Shown here one piece after another: positions 8,877-17,614 of a stretch of 64,000 nt of DNA. How positions within the stretch are numbered: position 1 is the first letter of the stretch; each line of letters starts with the position of its first letter. Location of the stretch: positions 248,001-312,000 of the forward strand of contig SVOB01000001.1 in assembly GCA_015066565.1 (NCBI GenBank). The letters run 5' to 3'. Source of the DNA: Oscillospiraceae bacterium. Lineage in GTDB: Bacteria; Bacillota; Clostridia; Oscillospirales; Acutalibacteraceae. Under the pieces are notes generated by a model, which did not search any database, was not told where the DNA came from, and saw only the letters and a program-made list of their open reading frames with translations. The position numbers and the translations under genes are program-made.

Positions 8877-9374
8877 ATGACTCTGAATATTGTTTTGGTA
8901 GAGCCCGAAATACCTCAGAATACGGGCAATATCGCCAGAACCTGCGCCGCTACAGGTTCAAGGCTTCATATAGTAGAACCTATGGGGTTCAGAATCGACG
9001 ATAAAAAGCTTAAACGCGCGGGCCTTGATTATTGGCATTTACTTGATATTACCTATTATAAAAACCTTGTAGATTTCTTTTCAAAAAACGAAGGAAGCTT
9101 CTATTTCTTTTCAACTAAGGCGAGAAACACATACGACGAGATAGAATATCCCGATAACTGCTACCTTTTTTTCGGAAAAGAAACCAAGGGACTTCCCGAA
9201 GAGCTTCTGAAAGCCAATCCCGACAATTGCGTAAGAATTCCTATGCTGAATGACGCATCGGCAAGAAGTCTTAATCTTTCAAACTCGGTTGCTATCGGAG
9301 TTTATGAGGTCTTAAGACAGTGGCATTTCGGTGATTTATTAAAAGAAGGCAAGCTGACAAAATACGATTGGTAA
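8877..9374 (+). CDS. trmL: tRNA (cytidine(34)-2'-O)-methyltransferase
   Basis: A 165-residue SPOUT-class methyltransferase of the TrmL type, which methylates the wobble ribose of certain leucine tRNAs. Motif 1 is PEIPQNTGNIARTCAATG near residues 10-27, motif 2 FFGKETKGLP near 98-107, and motif 3 RIPM...RSLNLSNSVAIGVYE near 122-147, which forms the knotted SAM site. There is no separate RNA-binding domain, as expected for TrmL. It begins one base after the rex stop and is probably co-transcribed with the aconitase operon. Confidence 0.93.
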   Translation: MTLNIVLVEPEIPQNTGNIARTCAATGSRLHIVEPMGFRIDDKKLKRAGLDYWHLLDITYYKNLVDFFSKNEGSFYFFSTKARNTYDEIEYPDNCYLFFGKETKGLPEELLKANPDNCVRIPMLNDASARSLNLSNSVAIGVYEVLRQWHFGDLLKEGKLTKYDW

Positions 9375-9827
9375 GTGATTATATTGAAAAACACCGATAA
9401 CAAATTCTCAAAAAGAGAAAAGATAATTACTTTAATTGCGGGATTACTGATTATCTCATTAAGCGCTGTAGTTGTTTTTCAGTATTTCGCAATCGTAAGG
9501 ACACAGAGGGAGATTAATTCATTTATCGAAACTCAATCTTCAGTTTCTAATGACGGAAAAATTGTTTGGATAAATCCGGAAACCACCGTATCGGTTCAGT
9601 CTATTGAAAGCGTAAACAGTGAATTATCGGAAACAATTGATAATTTAAGTGAAAAAAGAGAATACGTTATCAATAAAAACAGTAGAAAGATTCATTCTCC
9701 CGAATGTGATTCGGCTAAAAAAACTCTTGAAAAGAACAAGGAAACAGTTGAATGGAGTGAAGAAGAATACTTCAAGGCGCTTGAAGACGGATATACTCCA
9801 TGCTCAATTTGTAAGGCCGGAAGATAA
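9375..9827 (+). CDS. small membrane protein with a C-terminal zinc-type Cys/His motif
   Basis: A 150-residue protein of unknown function. A polar N-terminus is followed by one membrane segment (about 17-37), an acidic linker, and a C-terminal module reading YVINKNSRKIHSPEC and ending GYTPCSIC. That His-Cys plus Cys-X2-Cys pattern resembles the metal-binding tail found on some Firmicute nucleases and surface proteins, related to the Ada-type zinc motif. The GTG at 9375 directly follows the trmL stop; a TTG at 9384 is an alternative start. A strong terminator follows. No catalytic domain accompanies the motif here. Confidence 0.7.
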   Translation: MIILKNTDNKFSKREKIITLIAGLLIISLSAVVVFQYFAIVRTQREINSFIETQSSVSNDGKIVWINPETTVSVQSIESVNSELSETIDNLSEKREYVINKNSRKIHSPECDSAKKTLEKNKETVEWSEEEYFKALEDGYTPCSICKAGR

Positions 9828-9829
9828 AA

Positions 9830-9866
9830 ACAAAGTCTGAAGAAAATTCTTCAGACTTTGTTTTTT
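9830..9866. terminator. bidirectional intrinsic terminator
   Basis: A perfect 14-bp stem (9830-9843 with 9848-9861), a 4-base loop and a T run, with A residues on the other side. It ends the aconitase-rex operon on the plus strand and the CotF-type gene on the minus strand. Confidence 0.9.
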
Positions 9867-10317
9867 AATTATACATTGAATTTACAGCCATATAATCGTA
9901 AATCATTTTACCGTGATTCTGTTCTTCCTTTTGAATATGGTTAAGAACATTTCTCGCCCCTGTGTCGTTAAATTCAAATACGCAGGTGTCATAAAGAGAT
10001 GAAGCGTGCTTTTCGGTTGACAGAACGTCTGTACAGAGATAACAGTCGTTCTTTTTATCTTCACTTTCGACTGCAGTGTACGTTGCTGTAAAGGTAGGAA
10101 GAGCTTCTTCCTTATTCTGAACCTGAGGTACAGTACCGTTTTCAAGCTGGGTTAAAGTATCAAAATGCTTTTGTTCATGCTGTGCAATCATTGAAAAAAG
10201 CCCTTTTAACTGTGGGTCAACAGCGCATTGGGAATGTTTGTTGTATTTATCAATACAAAGCTGTTCCTGCCCCTTTAAATCCTTTAATAACGTCATTTCT
10301 TTTTGTGTTAAATTCAT
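9865..10317 (-). CDS. CotF-type spore coat protein (ferritin-like fold)
   Basis: A 150-residue protein of the coat F family. It starts MNLTQKEMTLLKDLKGQEQLC, contains YNKHSQCAVDPQLKGLF and an H-X2-H pair in AQHEQKHFDTL, and ends with a second helix pair including IQKEEQNHGKMIYDYM. The four-helix, ferritin-like pattern and length are typical. Bacillus CotF is a coat protein, but many clostridial paralogues have unknown roles. The start is well supported by GAGGTG 6 bases before the ATG. It lies downstream of the penicillin-binding protein gene and ends in the bidirectional terminator. No obvious sporulation promoter was found. Confidence 0.85.
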   Translation of the reverse strand: MNLTQKEMTLLKDLKGQEQLCIDKYNKHSQCAVDPQLKGLFSMIAQHEQKHFDTLTQLENGTVPQVQNKEEALPTFTATYTAVESEDKKNDCYLCTDVLSTEKHASSLYDTCVFEFNDTGARNVLNHIQKEEQNHGKMIYDYMAVNSMYN

Positions 10318-10358
10318 ATATAATCACCTCGTTTCTATTATTTTCCGTATTTGCGTTT

Positions 10359-11831
10359 TTATTCATACGAAGTGATTAATTGAGAAATATCTTTAAATAT
10401 CGGCGCGCAATCGACAGAACCGCTTTCCCCATTTTCCTTTAAAATAACGACAACATACTTCGGATTTTCTCTTGGGAACATACCGATAAACCAGGAATGA
10501 GTAATTTCCTTTCCGTTCATAAACTGGCCGCTTTGAGCAGTAGCTGTTTTACCGACTGAGGAAACGATTTCGGATTTAGCGTTTTTACCGCTTCCATCAT
10601 CAACAGTCATAGCAAGAGCTTTTAAAACTATTTCAGAGTTTTTTTCGCTCAATACTCTTCTTGAAGCATTATTTTTCACCTTTTTATACTCTGTCCTGTT
10701 CTCGTCTACAAGAGCGTCAACTATTATCGGCGGGTTATATATTCCCTTATTTCCGATTGCCGCATACGCCGCCGCAAGATGTACGGGAGTAGCAGTAAGC
10801 CTACCCTGCCCGAAAGAGAAATTAGCCTTTTCGCCTATCGTTAAATTGTTTTCATCAGGTAATTTTCCATTGTCGGTAAAAAGATTATCCGCTATCTCGT
10901 ATCTTGAGCCAAAGCCGAAATTTTCAGCAGTATTTAAAAGAGTGTTAAAACCGATATTCTTTGTCAGATTAATATAGTAGGTATTACAGGAATTTGCTGT
11001 TGCCGAATATAAATCCGTTTCACCGTGTCCGTCAGTTTTATGACAGGGAAAAACCGTATCACCGATTTTTATTCTGCCTTTACATTCGTACTTTTCATCG
11101 GGATTAATTCCGTTTTCAAGCGCAGAAGCGGCAATAATCGGTTTAAAAACAGAGCCGACAGAATACTCTGTTAAAGCTCTGTTGATTAAAGGCGAATTCT
11201 CATTATTTAAATACTTTTCAATCTCATTAGGATTGAAATTCGGTCTTGATACTAAAGCTAAAATTTTGCCGGTTGAAACCTCCATTACCACTGCCGCTCC
11301 CTTTTCGAGGTTTCCGTCATCAAGACATTTTTCTGTTACAAACTGAATATTTTTATCAATTGTTAAAACAACTCCGCCGAATGACAAATAATTTTTGTTT
11401 TCGGTTTCCCCTGCCTCGCCAATCATATTTCCTGTTGCAGATAACGAGTATTCAATAAATAATTCACCGCTGTAATATGATAATATATCGTCATAACATT
11501 TTTCAATTCCGCTTACGCCTTTATTTTCGGAATCAACATATCCGATTAAATGAGAGCAAAGTAGATTTTTATTATATCTGTCAACAGTTATTCCGTTAAC
11601 AGAATTATTCTCATTTAAAAAGTAGGATTTGTTATATATTTTTTCATTAACAAGCGGTAAAAGATTTCTGTCATAAATAAAACCTCTTGAAACACATAAC
11701 ACCTTTTTTCTTGAGCTTTTAAGTTTTGAAGTTGTTACTGAAAAATCAGAATAAATACTAAAAAGAACCGTTATTAAAACACCTATTGAAACAGCAATTA
11801 CACCATACAAAAAGGCGCCTCTTTTATACAT
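10359..11831 (-). CDS. class B penicillin-binding protein (transpeptidase)
   Basis: A 490-residue peptidoglycan transpeptidase with one N-terminal membrane segment (9-28), a dimerisation region and a transpeptidase domain. Active-site motifs are SVFK (227-230, catalytic Ser227), SCN (281-283) and KTAT (428-431) where most PBPs have KTG or KSG. The glycine-to-alanine change resembles related clostridial PBPs but is worth noting. It is shorter than PBP2 of E. coli and lacks a PASTA tail. The start codon follows a terminator-like hairpin whose stem contains the GAGGTG ribosome binding site, so translation may depend on hairpin opening. It lies downstream of the U32 peptidase gene and upstream of the CotF-type gene. 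Whether it serves elongation or sporulation is unclear. Confidence 0.88.
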   Translation of the reverse strand: MYKRGAFLYGVIAVSIGVLITVLFSIYSDFSVTTSKLKSSRKKVLCVSRGFIYDRNLLPLVNEKIYNKSYFLNENNSVNGITVDRYNKNLLCSHLIGYVDSENKGVSGIEKCYDDILSYYSGELFIEYSLSATGNMIGEAGETENKNYLSFGGVVLTIDKNIQFVTEKCLDDGNLEKGAAVVMEVSTGKILALVSRPNFNPNEIEKYLNNENSPLINRALTEYSVGSVFKPIIAASALENGINPDEKYECKGRIKIGDTVFPCHKTDGHGETDLYSATANSCNTYYINLTKNIGFNTLLNTAENFGFGSRYEIADNLFTDNGKLPDENNLTIGEKANFSFGQGRLTATPVHLAAAYAAIGNKGIYNPPIIVDALVDENRTEYKKVKNNASRRVLSEKNSEIVLKALAMTVDDGSGKNAKSEIVSSVGKTATAQSGQFMNGKEITHSWFIGMFPRENPKYVVVILKENGESGSVDCAPIFKDISQLITSYE

Positions 11832-11865
11832 AAAAACACCTCGGTTTATTATTTACCGAGGTGTT
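11832..11865 (-). terminator. terminator hairpin that also contains the PBP ribosome binding site
   Basis: An 11-bp perfect stem (11835-11845 with 11855-11865), a 9-base loop, then five T on the minus strand immediately followed by the PBP ATG. It lies 4 bp after the U32 peptidase stop. The distal stem arm contains GAGGTG, the only plausible ribosome binding site for the PBP. Confidence 0.85.
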
Positions 11866-11868
11866 AAT

Positions 11869-13110
11869 TTAATTCTTCTGTTTTCTTAAAAGCGAACCTT
11901 TTACAAACTGCTTATCGGTTTTGATTTTAATTATCTCCATTGGATGGGGCGCTTCGGTAACTGGCTCGTTTTTGCCGTTGAGCATTTCATCAATAACTAT
12001 TTTCTCAGGAATTTTTCCAGGTTCAATTATTTCAAGTTCATCACCGATAATAAATTTATTCCTTTGTTCAACCGTCAGATATTCTCCGTCGCTTTCAATA
12101 ACAACGGCAGCAACATCCCACTCTCTTTTATAACCGCCGTCATAGAAAATTTGAGCATCCTGAGAAGGTGAACCGAAATAAAAACCTGTACAGTACTCTC
12201 TGTAACTGACCTTTCCGGTTTCTTCCTTAATCCAATCGGATACGACATAGTTTTCGTCATCTGAAGAAAAATACTCGTCTATAGCGGCTCTGTAAGCATT
12301 AGTAATTACAGCCGCATAATAAGAAGATTTAGCCCTGCCCTCTATTTTAAAGCTGTCTATTCCCGCTTTAACAAGCTCCGGTATATGCTCAATCATACAC
12401 ATATCACGTGAATTGAGAATATATGTGCCGTTTTTATCCTCACTAATCGGGAAATACATTCCGTCACGCTTCTTTTCCATAAGAGCGTATTCCCAGCGAC
12501 AAGGCTGAGCGCATTCTCCCCTGTTGGCGTCTCTTCCCGTAAGATAATTGGAAAGCAGACATCTTCCCGAAAACGAAACGCACATAGCGCCGTGAACAAA
12601 GGCTTCAATTTCAAGCTCTTTAGGTTTTTTAGCCGCAATTTCAGCAATTTCGGAAAGCGAAAGCTCTCTTGCGAGAACAACTCTTGAAGCTCCGAGATTA
12701 TAAAAGGTTTCGGCTGTATGATAATTGACAATTCCCGCCTGAGTGGAAATATGAACGGGTAAAGACGGAACATATTTTTTACACAAATCAAGAACGCCGA
12801 AATCGGCAACTATCAATGCGTCGATTCCTATTGACTCCCACTTTTCGAGGTATTCCTGAAGAAGCGCTATTTCATTGTTTCTCGGAAGGGTATTACAGGT
12901 AAGATATACTTTAACGCCTTTTGAATGGCAATTCCTAACAGCCTCTTCAAGATTAACGCCCTCAAAGTTCGGCGCAGCCGCTCTCATAGAAAACATATCA
13001 GCGCCTAAATATACTGCGTCAGCGCCGTACATAAGACAGGCGTCAAGCCTTTCTTTATCCCCTGCAGGAGAAAGCAACTCGGGCATTTTTATGTCAGTCT
13101 TTCTTTGCAC
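11869..13110 (-). CDS. peptidase U32 family protein
   Basis: A 413-residue U32 protein. These are annotated as peptidases, but better-studied relatives (TrhP, RlhA) support RNA hydroxylation and the peptidase role is doubtful. It opens with MPELLSPAGD and a TIM-barrel region, has the U32 signature EAFVHGAMCVSFSGRC (169-184) and GECAQPC (198-204), giving four conserved cysteines (177, 184, 200, 204) likely to hold an Fe-S cluster, and ends with a small beta-barrel domain. The GTG at 13110 has a GAGGT site 8 bases upstream and overlaps the mltG 3' end by 17 bp. Neighbouring mltG-U32 order is common in Firmicutes. Confidence 0.9.
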   Translation of the reverse strand: MQRKTDIKMPELLSPAGDKERLDACLMYGADAVYLGADMFSMRAAAPNFEGVNLEEAVRNCHSKGVKVYLTCNTLPRNNEIALLQEYLEKWESIGIDALIVADFGVLDLCKKYVPSLPVHISTQAGIVNYHTAETFYNLGASRVVLARELSLSEIAEIAAKKPKELEIEAFVHGAMCVSFSGRCLLSNYLTGRDANRGECAQPCRWEYALMEKKRDGMYFPISEDKNGTYILNSRDMCMIEHIPELVKAGIDSFKIEGRAKSSYYAAVITNAYRAAIDEYFSSDDENYVVSDWIKEETGKVSYREYCTGFYFGSPSQDAQIFYDGGYKREWDVAAVVIESDGEYLTVEQRNKFIIGDELEIIEPGKIPEKIVIDEMLNGKNEPVTEAPHPMEIIKIKTDKQFVKGSLLRKQKN

Positions 13111-14797
13111 TCTTATTTACCTCGTTGATTTCAATAAGATTCTTATTATGCTCTGATTCATTTTCAGCAAGATAAATCTTGTTGTTATTGTCGTGAGCGA
13201 AGAAATAATACTTTGTGTCTGTTGGATCAAGCGCCGCGCTGATTGCGTCATTACCCGGGTTACAGATAGCGCCGATAGGAAGTCCTATGCAATCGTTTGT
13301 GTTATATCTGTTATTAAGTGCGTTTTGCAGGGACTGATCCTCAACGTTTTTATTGATATAATTCTTGATGTAATACAAGGTACAGTCGCATTTAAGCGTC
13401 GGGAAAAGAGCGCTGTAATTAAGGCGGTTATGAATAACCGAAGAAACGTCAGGCATCTGTTCGGCGCCGTAAGCCTCTTTCTGAATAATCGAAGCGAGCG
13501 TGATAACCTCATCCATTGACATATTGAGCTTATCAGCCTTTTCCTGATATTCTTCAGTCCACTTTTCATTGAAGTTATCAAGGAATTTACGGATAACGCT
13601 CGCAGGGTTTTCGCCTACATAGAAATCGTAAGTATCGGGATAGAGGTAGCCCTCAAGATAATGATATCTCTGGTCCTTATCCTTTAATGAAGCAAGGAAA
13701 TCATATTCGGTTGAAAAATCGACATCCTTCATTGTCTGTTTAAAGAGCGCCGATGTGCAAACCTCATATTTTTCAAGCTTCTCGATAATCTGGTCAACAT
13801 TATAACCCTCAGGGAAGGTAAGTCTTACTGTTTCACCCGTGGTCTGGGTCGATTTAAAATGCAAAAGCATGCCTTCAAGACCCATTGACTCGGTAACATA
13901 ATAAATACCGGGAATATAGTTATCTCTTTTAAACTGCTGAACTTCCGCAATAATATTACAGAATAAGCTGTTTTTTATAAGTCCCTCTTTATCGAGAATT
14001 CTTATAACGCTACTGGTAGTTGCGCCGCTCGGGATTGTAACAGTATAAATCTTTTCCGAGTCTCTTCCGATTGCAAGAATATCGTTAACGCAGCTTATAG
14101 CAACCAACGAAATAACTATCGCCAGAACAAAGCTTACCGCAACTGCAATAAGACTCTTTTTACGGTATTTTTTCTTAAGGGCTTTTATACCTGAAGTTGC
14201 CCTGCCCTTTACTTTTGCCACTGCTGAACCTTTCCTGTTAATTGAAGCGGATTTAACGTTTTCAGCCGTTTTAACGGCGTTTTCAGATTCTTCCTTCGTT
14301 TCTTCTGTCGGAGTCGTTCTGGGTGAATCAGCCGCCTTTAAAGGCAGTTTAACATTCTTAGAACTGTTAAGCTTATGTTTAAGACGAATTTTTGCGGCAT
14401 TAAGAACCATAGCCGGAGTAATTTTATCTTCGGTCTGAGTTTCCTGAACGTTTGAGGGTGTTACGTCAGAGTTGATTTCAGCTTTTTTAGGAGAAGATTT
14501 AATTCTTTTATGAGACTTTTTTACAGGCTCGGTTTTTTTCTCTTCAACAGTTTCATTCTTCTGACGAAGCGGCGTATGGTTAGCAAAATATATCTCGCCG
14601 TTATATGCGGGAATATAACCCTCCTCGTCATCGATAAACTCTTTAGAGCGGTCGATATGTACGCTGAAGTTCTCTCTCTTATTACTTGATGAGCTAATTG
14701 AATTTTTTTGGTTTTCTCTGCTTTTTACCTCATCGTCGAGATTCTTGTCGAAATTCTTGAGAAAATCGTCGATGTTGTAATCGTTATAATTGCTCAT
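13094..14797 (-). CDS. mltG: endolytic murein transglycosylase MltG
   Basis: A 567-residue protein that cuts nascent glycan strands and sets their length. A long polar, lysine/glutamate-rich cytoplasmic tail (1-212) is about 150-200 residues longer than in many MltG proteins. It is followed by one membrane segment (215-236), a LysM-like part and the catalytic domain with LEGYLYPDTY (381-390) and LASIIQKEA, whose Glu441 is the predicted catalytic acid. Ribosome binding site GGAGGG precedes the ATG. It lies in an operon between the cyclo-ligase and the U32 gene. The basic-acidic tail could recruit cytoplasmic partners, which is inference. Confidence 0.93.
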   Translation of the reverse strand: MSNYNDYNIDDFLKNFDKNLDDEVKSRENQKNSISSSSNKRENFSVHIDRSKEFIDDEEGYIPAYNGEIYFANHTPLRQKNETVEEKKTEPVKKSHKRIKSSPKKAEINSDVTPSNVQETQTEDKITPAMVLNAAKIRLKHKLNSSKNVKLPLKAADSPRTTPTEETKEESENAVKTAENVKSASINRKGSAVAKVKGRATSGIKALKKKYRKKSLIAVAVSFVLAIVISLVAISCVNDILAIGRDSEKIYTVTIPSGATTSSVIRILDKEGLIKNSLFCNIIAEVQQFKRDNYIPGIYYVTESMGLEGMLLHFKSTQTTGETVRLTFPEGYNVDQIIEKLEKYEVCTSALFKQTMKDVDFSTEYDFLASLKDKDQRYHYLEGYLYPDTYDFYVGENPASVIRKFLDNFNEKWTEEYQEKADKLNMSMDEVITLASIIQKEAYGAEQMPDVSSVIHNRLNYSALFPTLKCDCTLYYIKNYINKNVEDQSLQNALNNRYNTNDCIGLPIGAICNPGNDAISAALDPTDTKYYFFAHDNNNKIYLAENESEHNKNLIEINEVNKSAKKD

Positions 14798-14819
14798 TCA
14801 AAACCCTCCTCGGTGGAAA

Positions 14820-15359
14820 CTAATCGGTAATTATAAAATCTACCGATTTATCAAAACCCTCAACAGGTAAATTATTTAATAAAAATGATTTATAACATAG
14901 TCCGACTGAAGTTACATTATTCTCAGAAAGGAACCTGTCATAAAAGCCCTTACCAAAACCTAATCTGTAACCTTTTTTATCAAAGGCAAGTCCCGGAACT
15001 ACACACAAATGATTATTAAAATCATTTATTCTTTTACATTCTTCGCTCGGTTCATCAATACCGAAACAGCCCTTTTTTAAATCATTAAAGGATTTTATAA
15101 AATAAAAATCCATTTTATTATCAGTTTTACTGCATTTAGGTACGGCAACCGCCTTACCGTCAGAAAAAGCCTTCTCAATTATTTTTCTTGTATCAACCTC
15201 TATATCGGTAGATACATATATTAAAAAGCCATTGGAATCAAGATATAAATCACTGTTCAAAAAATTATCGGTAACTTTTAAATCAAGTAAAGCTTTTTCT
15301 TTTTCAGACAATGACTTACGTTTTAAGATAAGATTCTTTCTCAGTTCGGACTTAGTCAT
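14820..15359 (-). CDS. 5-formyltetrahydrofolate cyclo-ligase
   Basis: A 179-residue enzyme that converts 5-formyl-THF to 5,10-methenyl-THF using ATP, returning the storage folate to one-carbon metabolism. Hallmarks: basic N-terminus KSELRKNLILKRKSLS, VPGLAFDKKGYRLGFGKGFYDRFL near 133-156 (substrate and ATP site) and the terminal VDFIITD. Normal family length. Its ATG is one base after the DJ-1 gene stop, and the ribosome binding site is weak and inside that gene, which suggests translational coupling. Confidence 0.93.
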   Translation of the reverse strand: MTKSELRKNLILKRKSLSEKEKALLDLKVTDNFLNSDLYLDSNGFLIYVSTDIEVDTRKIIEKAFSDGKAVAVPKCSKTDNKMDFYFIKSFNDLKKGCFGIDEPSEECKRINDFNNHLCVVPGLAFDKKGYRLGFGKGFYDRFLSENNVTSVGLCYKSFLLNNLPVEGFDKSVDFIITD

Positions 15360-15360
15360 T

Positions 15361-15903
15361 TTATTTGCTCTGAATTGATTTGTTGATACTTTCGGCTAAT
15401 TCACGGCCCCGCAAATAAGCAACAATTTCAAGAGCAAAGTCATTCGCAACTCCCATACCCTTACCGGTTATTATATTTCCGTCACGCTCAACAAAGCTTC
15501 CTGTGTATTCGGCTCCCGAAAGATATTCTTCAAATCCCGGAAAACAAGTTGCTTTTTTGTCTTTAAGCAAGCCCTTTTTGCCTAAAACAGACGGAGCGGC
15601 GCAAATAGCGGCAATAAGAAGCTTTTTTTCATTCGTAAAATCAATGAACGAATTTACAACCTTGCTATTTTCAAGATTTAGTGTTCCCGGCATACCTCCC
15701 GGAAGAACAATACCTTCAATATCGTCAAGAAAACTGATTTCATCCTCTGTTTTGTCGGCTGTAACCTCAATTTTCTGAGAACTTATAATTTTTTTATTTC
15801 CAACGCCTACAGTCTGGGTTTCGATTTTAGCGCGTCTCAGAATATCAACACAGGCAAGCGCTTCACAGGTTTCAAAACCGTCTGCAAGAAAAACATATAC
15901 CAT
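15361..15903 (-). CDS. DJ-1/PfpI family protein
   Basis: A 180-residue DJ-1 superfamily protein. Residues ADGFETCEAL carry the conserved acidic residue, and AAICAAPSVLG carries the nucleophile-elbow cysteine followed by the AP pair typical of DJ-1 (YajL-like) members. Members have been proposed to act as deglycases, chaperones or redox sensors, and the true activity is debated. The start is the ATG at 15903, preceded by GGAG at 8 bases; a GTG three codons upstream overlaps that site and is less likely. It begins 5 bp after the acetyltransferase gene ends. Confidence 0.88.
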   Translation of the reverse strand: MVYVFLADGFETCEALACVDILRRAKIETQTVGVGNKKIISSQKIEVTADKTEDEISFLDDIEGIVLPGGMPGTLNLENSKVVNSFIDFTNEKKLLIAAICAAPSVLGKKGLLKDKKATCFPGFEEYLSGAEYTGSFVERDGNIITGKGMGVANDFALEIVAYLRGRELAESINKSIQSK

Positions 15904-15908
15904 AAATA

Positions 15909-16727
15909 TCACTCCATCTTTATTCCAAGATATAATTGTCTTTTATTCAAAAAGTCATCTTTTAGATATTTTATAACGCCCTTTAAAGTATTGGCATTAT
16001 CACTCGGAAAATTAAATACAAATTGATTTAATGATGTTTCATTTAAAAGACAATAATTCATTTTCTTTTTTGCATTTTCATCTATCCAATAACAGTCGGC
16101 AATAAAAACCGTGTCATTATCGCAATTAAAAATACAGTAAAAATCCTCAGACCAACAGAAGCTGTATTCAAATCCCTTACAGAGCTTCATATACTTATCG
16201 GGAAAAGACACAAACAGTCTGTCTTTCAGAACAGTATTTCTTAAAAGATTAAAATCCGTTATTTTAGTGTTGCAATTATATAAACACTCAGTCAAATCAT
16301 TCTTTAGCTCATTACGTAATGATTTAACAGAAGAGGAATAAATACCGTCAACAAAACCGAATTTATAATAAAAATCAAACAAACCTTTATTTGCAGGAAT
16401 ACAAAGCACTGCGTCAGTTCCGTTTCTCTTTTCAATTTCACAAGCCTCATTGATAAGAGAACTCATTATTCCCCTGCCCTGTAACAACGGGTCTGTACAA
16501 ACGGCATACATATATTTCGCAATATATTCATTATTACCGTCGATTATCCGACAAGGTATCATCTGAATAACGGCTTCGACCTTATCGTTTGACTTGCTGA
16601 CAAAGCAATCCTCCAAAGAAAAACAAGTTTTTAAATAAAAATCAACTGTTTCCTCGTCGTCACCGAAGCATTCCATCCATATTTCCTTAATTCGAGAAAT
16701 ATCAGTTAATGACGGATGACAAATCAC
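15909..16727 (-). CDS. GNAT family N-acetyltransferase
   Basis: A 272-residue protein with a GNAT domain in its first 150 residues. The acetyl-CoA binding motif is VCTDPLLQGRGIMSSLI (about 75-91), and the domain ends near FYYKFGFVDG. The C-terminal half has a second, more divergent beta-rich region, as in Eis-like two-domain acetyltransferases. The substrate is unknown. It overlaps the upstream DUF2156 gene by 4 bp (ATGA), and the two acetyltransferase-fold proteins are clearly co-translated. Confidence 0.82.
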   Translation of the reverse strand: MICHPSLTDISRIKEIWMECFGDDEETVDFYLKTCFSLEDCFVSKSNDKVEAVIQMIPCRIIDGNNEYIAKYMYAVCTDPLLQGRGIMSSLINEACEIEKRNGTDAVLCIPANKGLFDFYYKFGFVDGIYSSSVKSLRNELKNDLTECLYNCNTKITDFNLLRNTVLKDRLFVSFPDKYMKLCKGFEYSFCWSEDFYCIFNCDNDTVFIADCYWIDENAKKKMNYCLLNETSLNQFVFNFPSDNANTLKGVIKYLKDDFLNKRQLYLGIKME

Positions 16728-17614
16728 TTTTTATACCTCGCATAATAGCTTTCTATAAGGAACGCGGGATGATAAGTCAGTTTAGCCTGTCTTAATCCCT
16801 CACTCCCCGTATCTTCTTCACGGTTAATGTATTTATAACCCGACAGTTCATTTACTGCAAACTGCTGATTAATCATAGGGTAAGCGCCGCGCATATCGGC
16901 ATTTGCTTTTTCAATATGAGTACAGAACATATCGCTGCTTAAAGGTTCACCGAGAGTGTATGCCTCAATTTTACCGTCGACCTTAAGCAAACCGCCGACA
17001 AACCCTAACTCTTTGAAATTATCAAGAGCTATCTGAATCGCATAATCCTCTTTTTCAAGCTCATCGGGGTTCTTATTGCTGTTATGTCTTTCCCACTGTT
17101 TATTAAAAAGACGGCATTCTTCGATATTGCTGTCGTTAATTGTTTCATAGGACCATTCGTGACTATTTTTAAAATAAGAAATATGGTTTCTTTTCTGATG
17201 ATATTTTCTTCCCGCAAGGTTAATTAAATTATCAGTATTATAAACGTAATCAGCAAAGTCACGCATTTCCGAAATGTCAAATTTACCCGGAAGTTCTTTT
17301 TCAATAACTTCTTTTTCTTCACAGCTAAGTGAATAAATCTGTAAAATCTGGTTATGTTTATTAGCGTTTTCCAGAAGCTCATTAACAATATCGACTATAC
17401 CGTTACCGGCATAAGAAAAAGTATAAGTGTATTCACCGTCAACCTTTGAACGGATAATAAGGCTGTCATTAAATCTTGCAATACGGGTATTATAAACAGA
17501 AGCCCAGATATAAATATTACCGAAACAAAGATCACAGTTTTTACATTTTGTTTTTGAAAGGATTTCATCAACCCAGATTTTATCGCTTAATTCGGGGATT
17601 TTAAATTCCAGCAA
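16724..17614 (-). CDS. DUF2156 domain protein (MprF C-terminal-like)
   Basis: A 296-residue soluble protein of the DUF2156 family, whose fold is a double GNAT like the lysyl-transferase domain of MprF. Visible signatures: the N-terminal Cys cluster KCKNCDLCFGN (23-33), NLAGRKYHQKRNHI near 133-146, and ANADMRGAYPMINQQF near the C-terminus. There are no membrane segments, so unlike MprF it cannot flip a lipid. It may aminoacylate or acylate a soluble acceptor, but no substrate is established for stand-alone members. It overlaps tmk by 14 bp. Confidence 0.82.
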   Translation of the reverse strand: MLEFKIPELSDKIWVDEILSKTKCKNCDLCFGNIYIWASVYNTRIARFNDSLIIRSKVDGEYTYTFSYAGNGIVDIVNELLENANKHNQILQIYSLSCEEKEVIEKELPGKFDISEMRDFADYVYNTDNLINLAGRKYHQKRNHISYFKNSHEWSYETINDSNIEECRLFNKQWERHNSNKNPDELEKEDYAIQIALDNFKELGFVGGLLKVDGKIEAYTLGEPLSSDMFCTHIEKANADMRGAYPMINQQFAVNELSGYKYINREEDTGSEGLRQAKLTYHPAFLIESYYARYKK

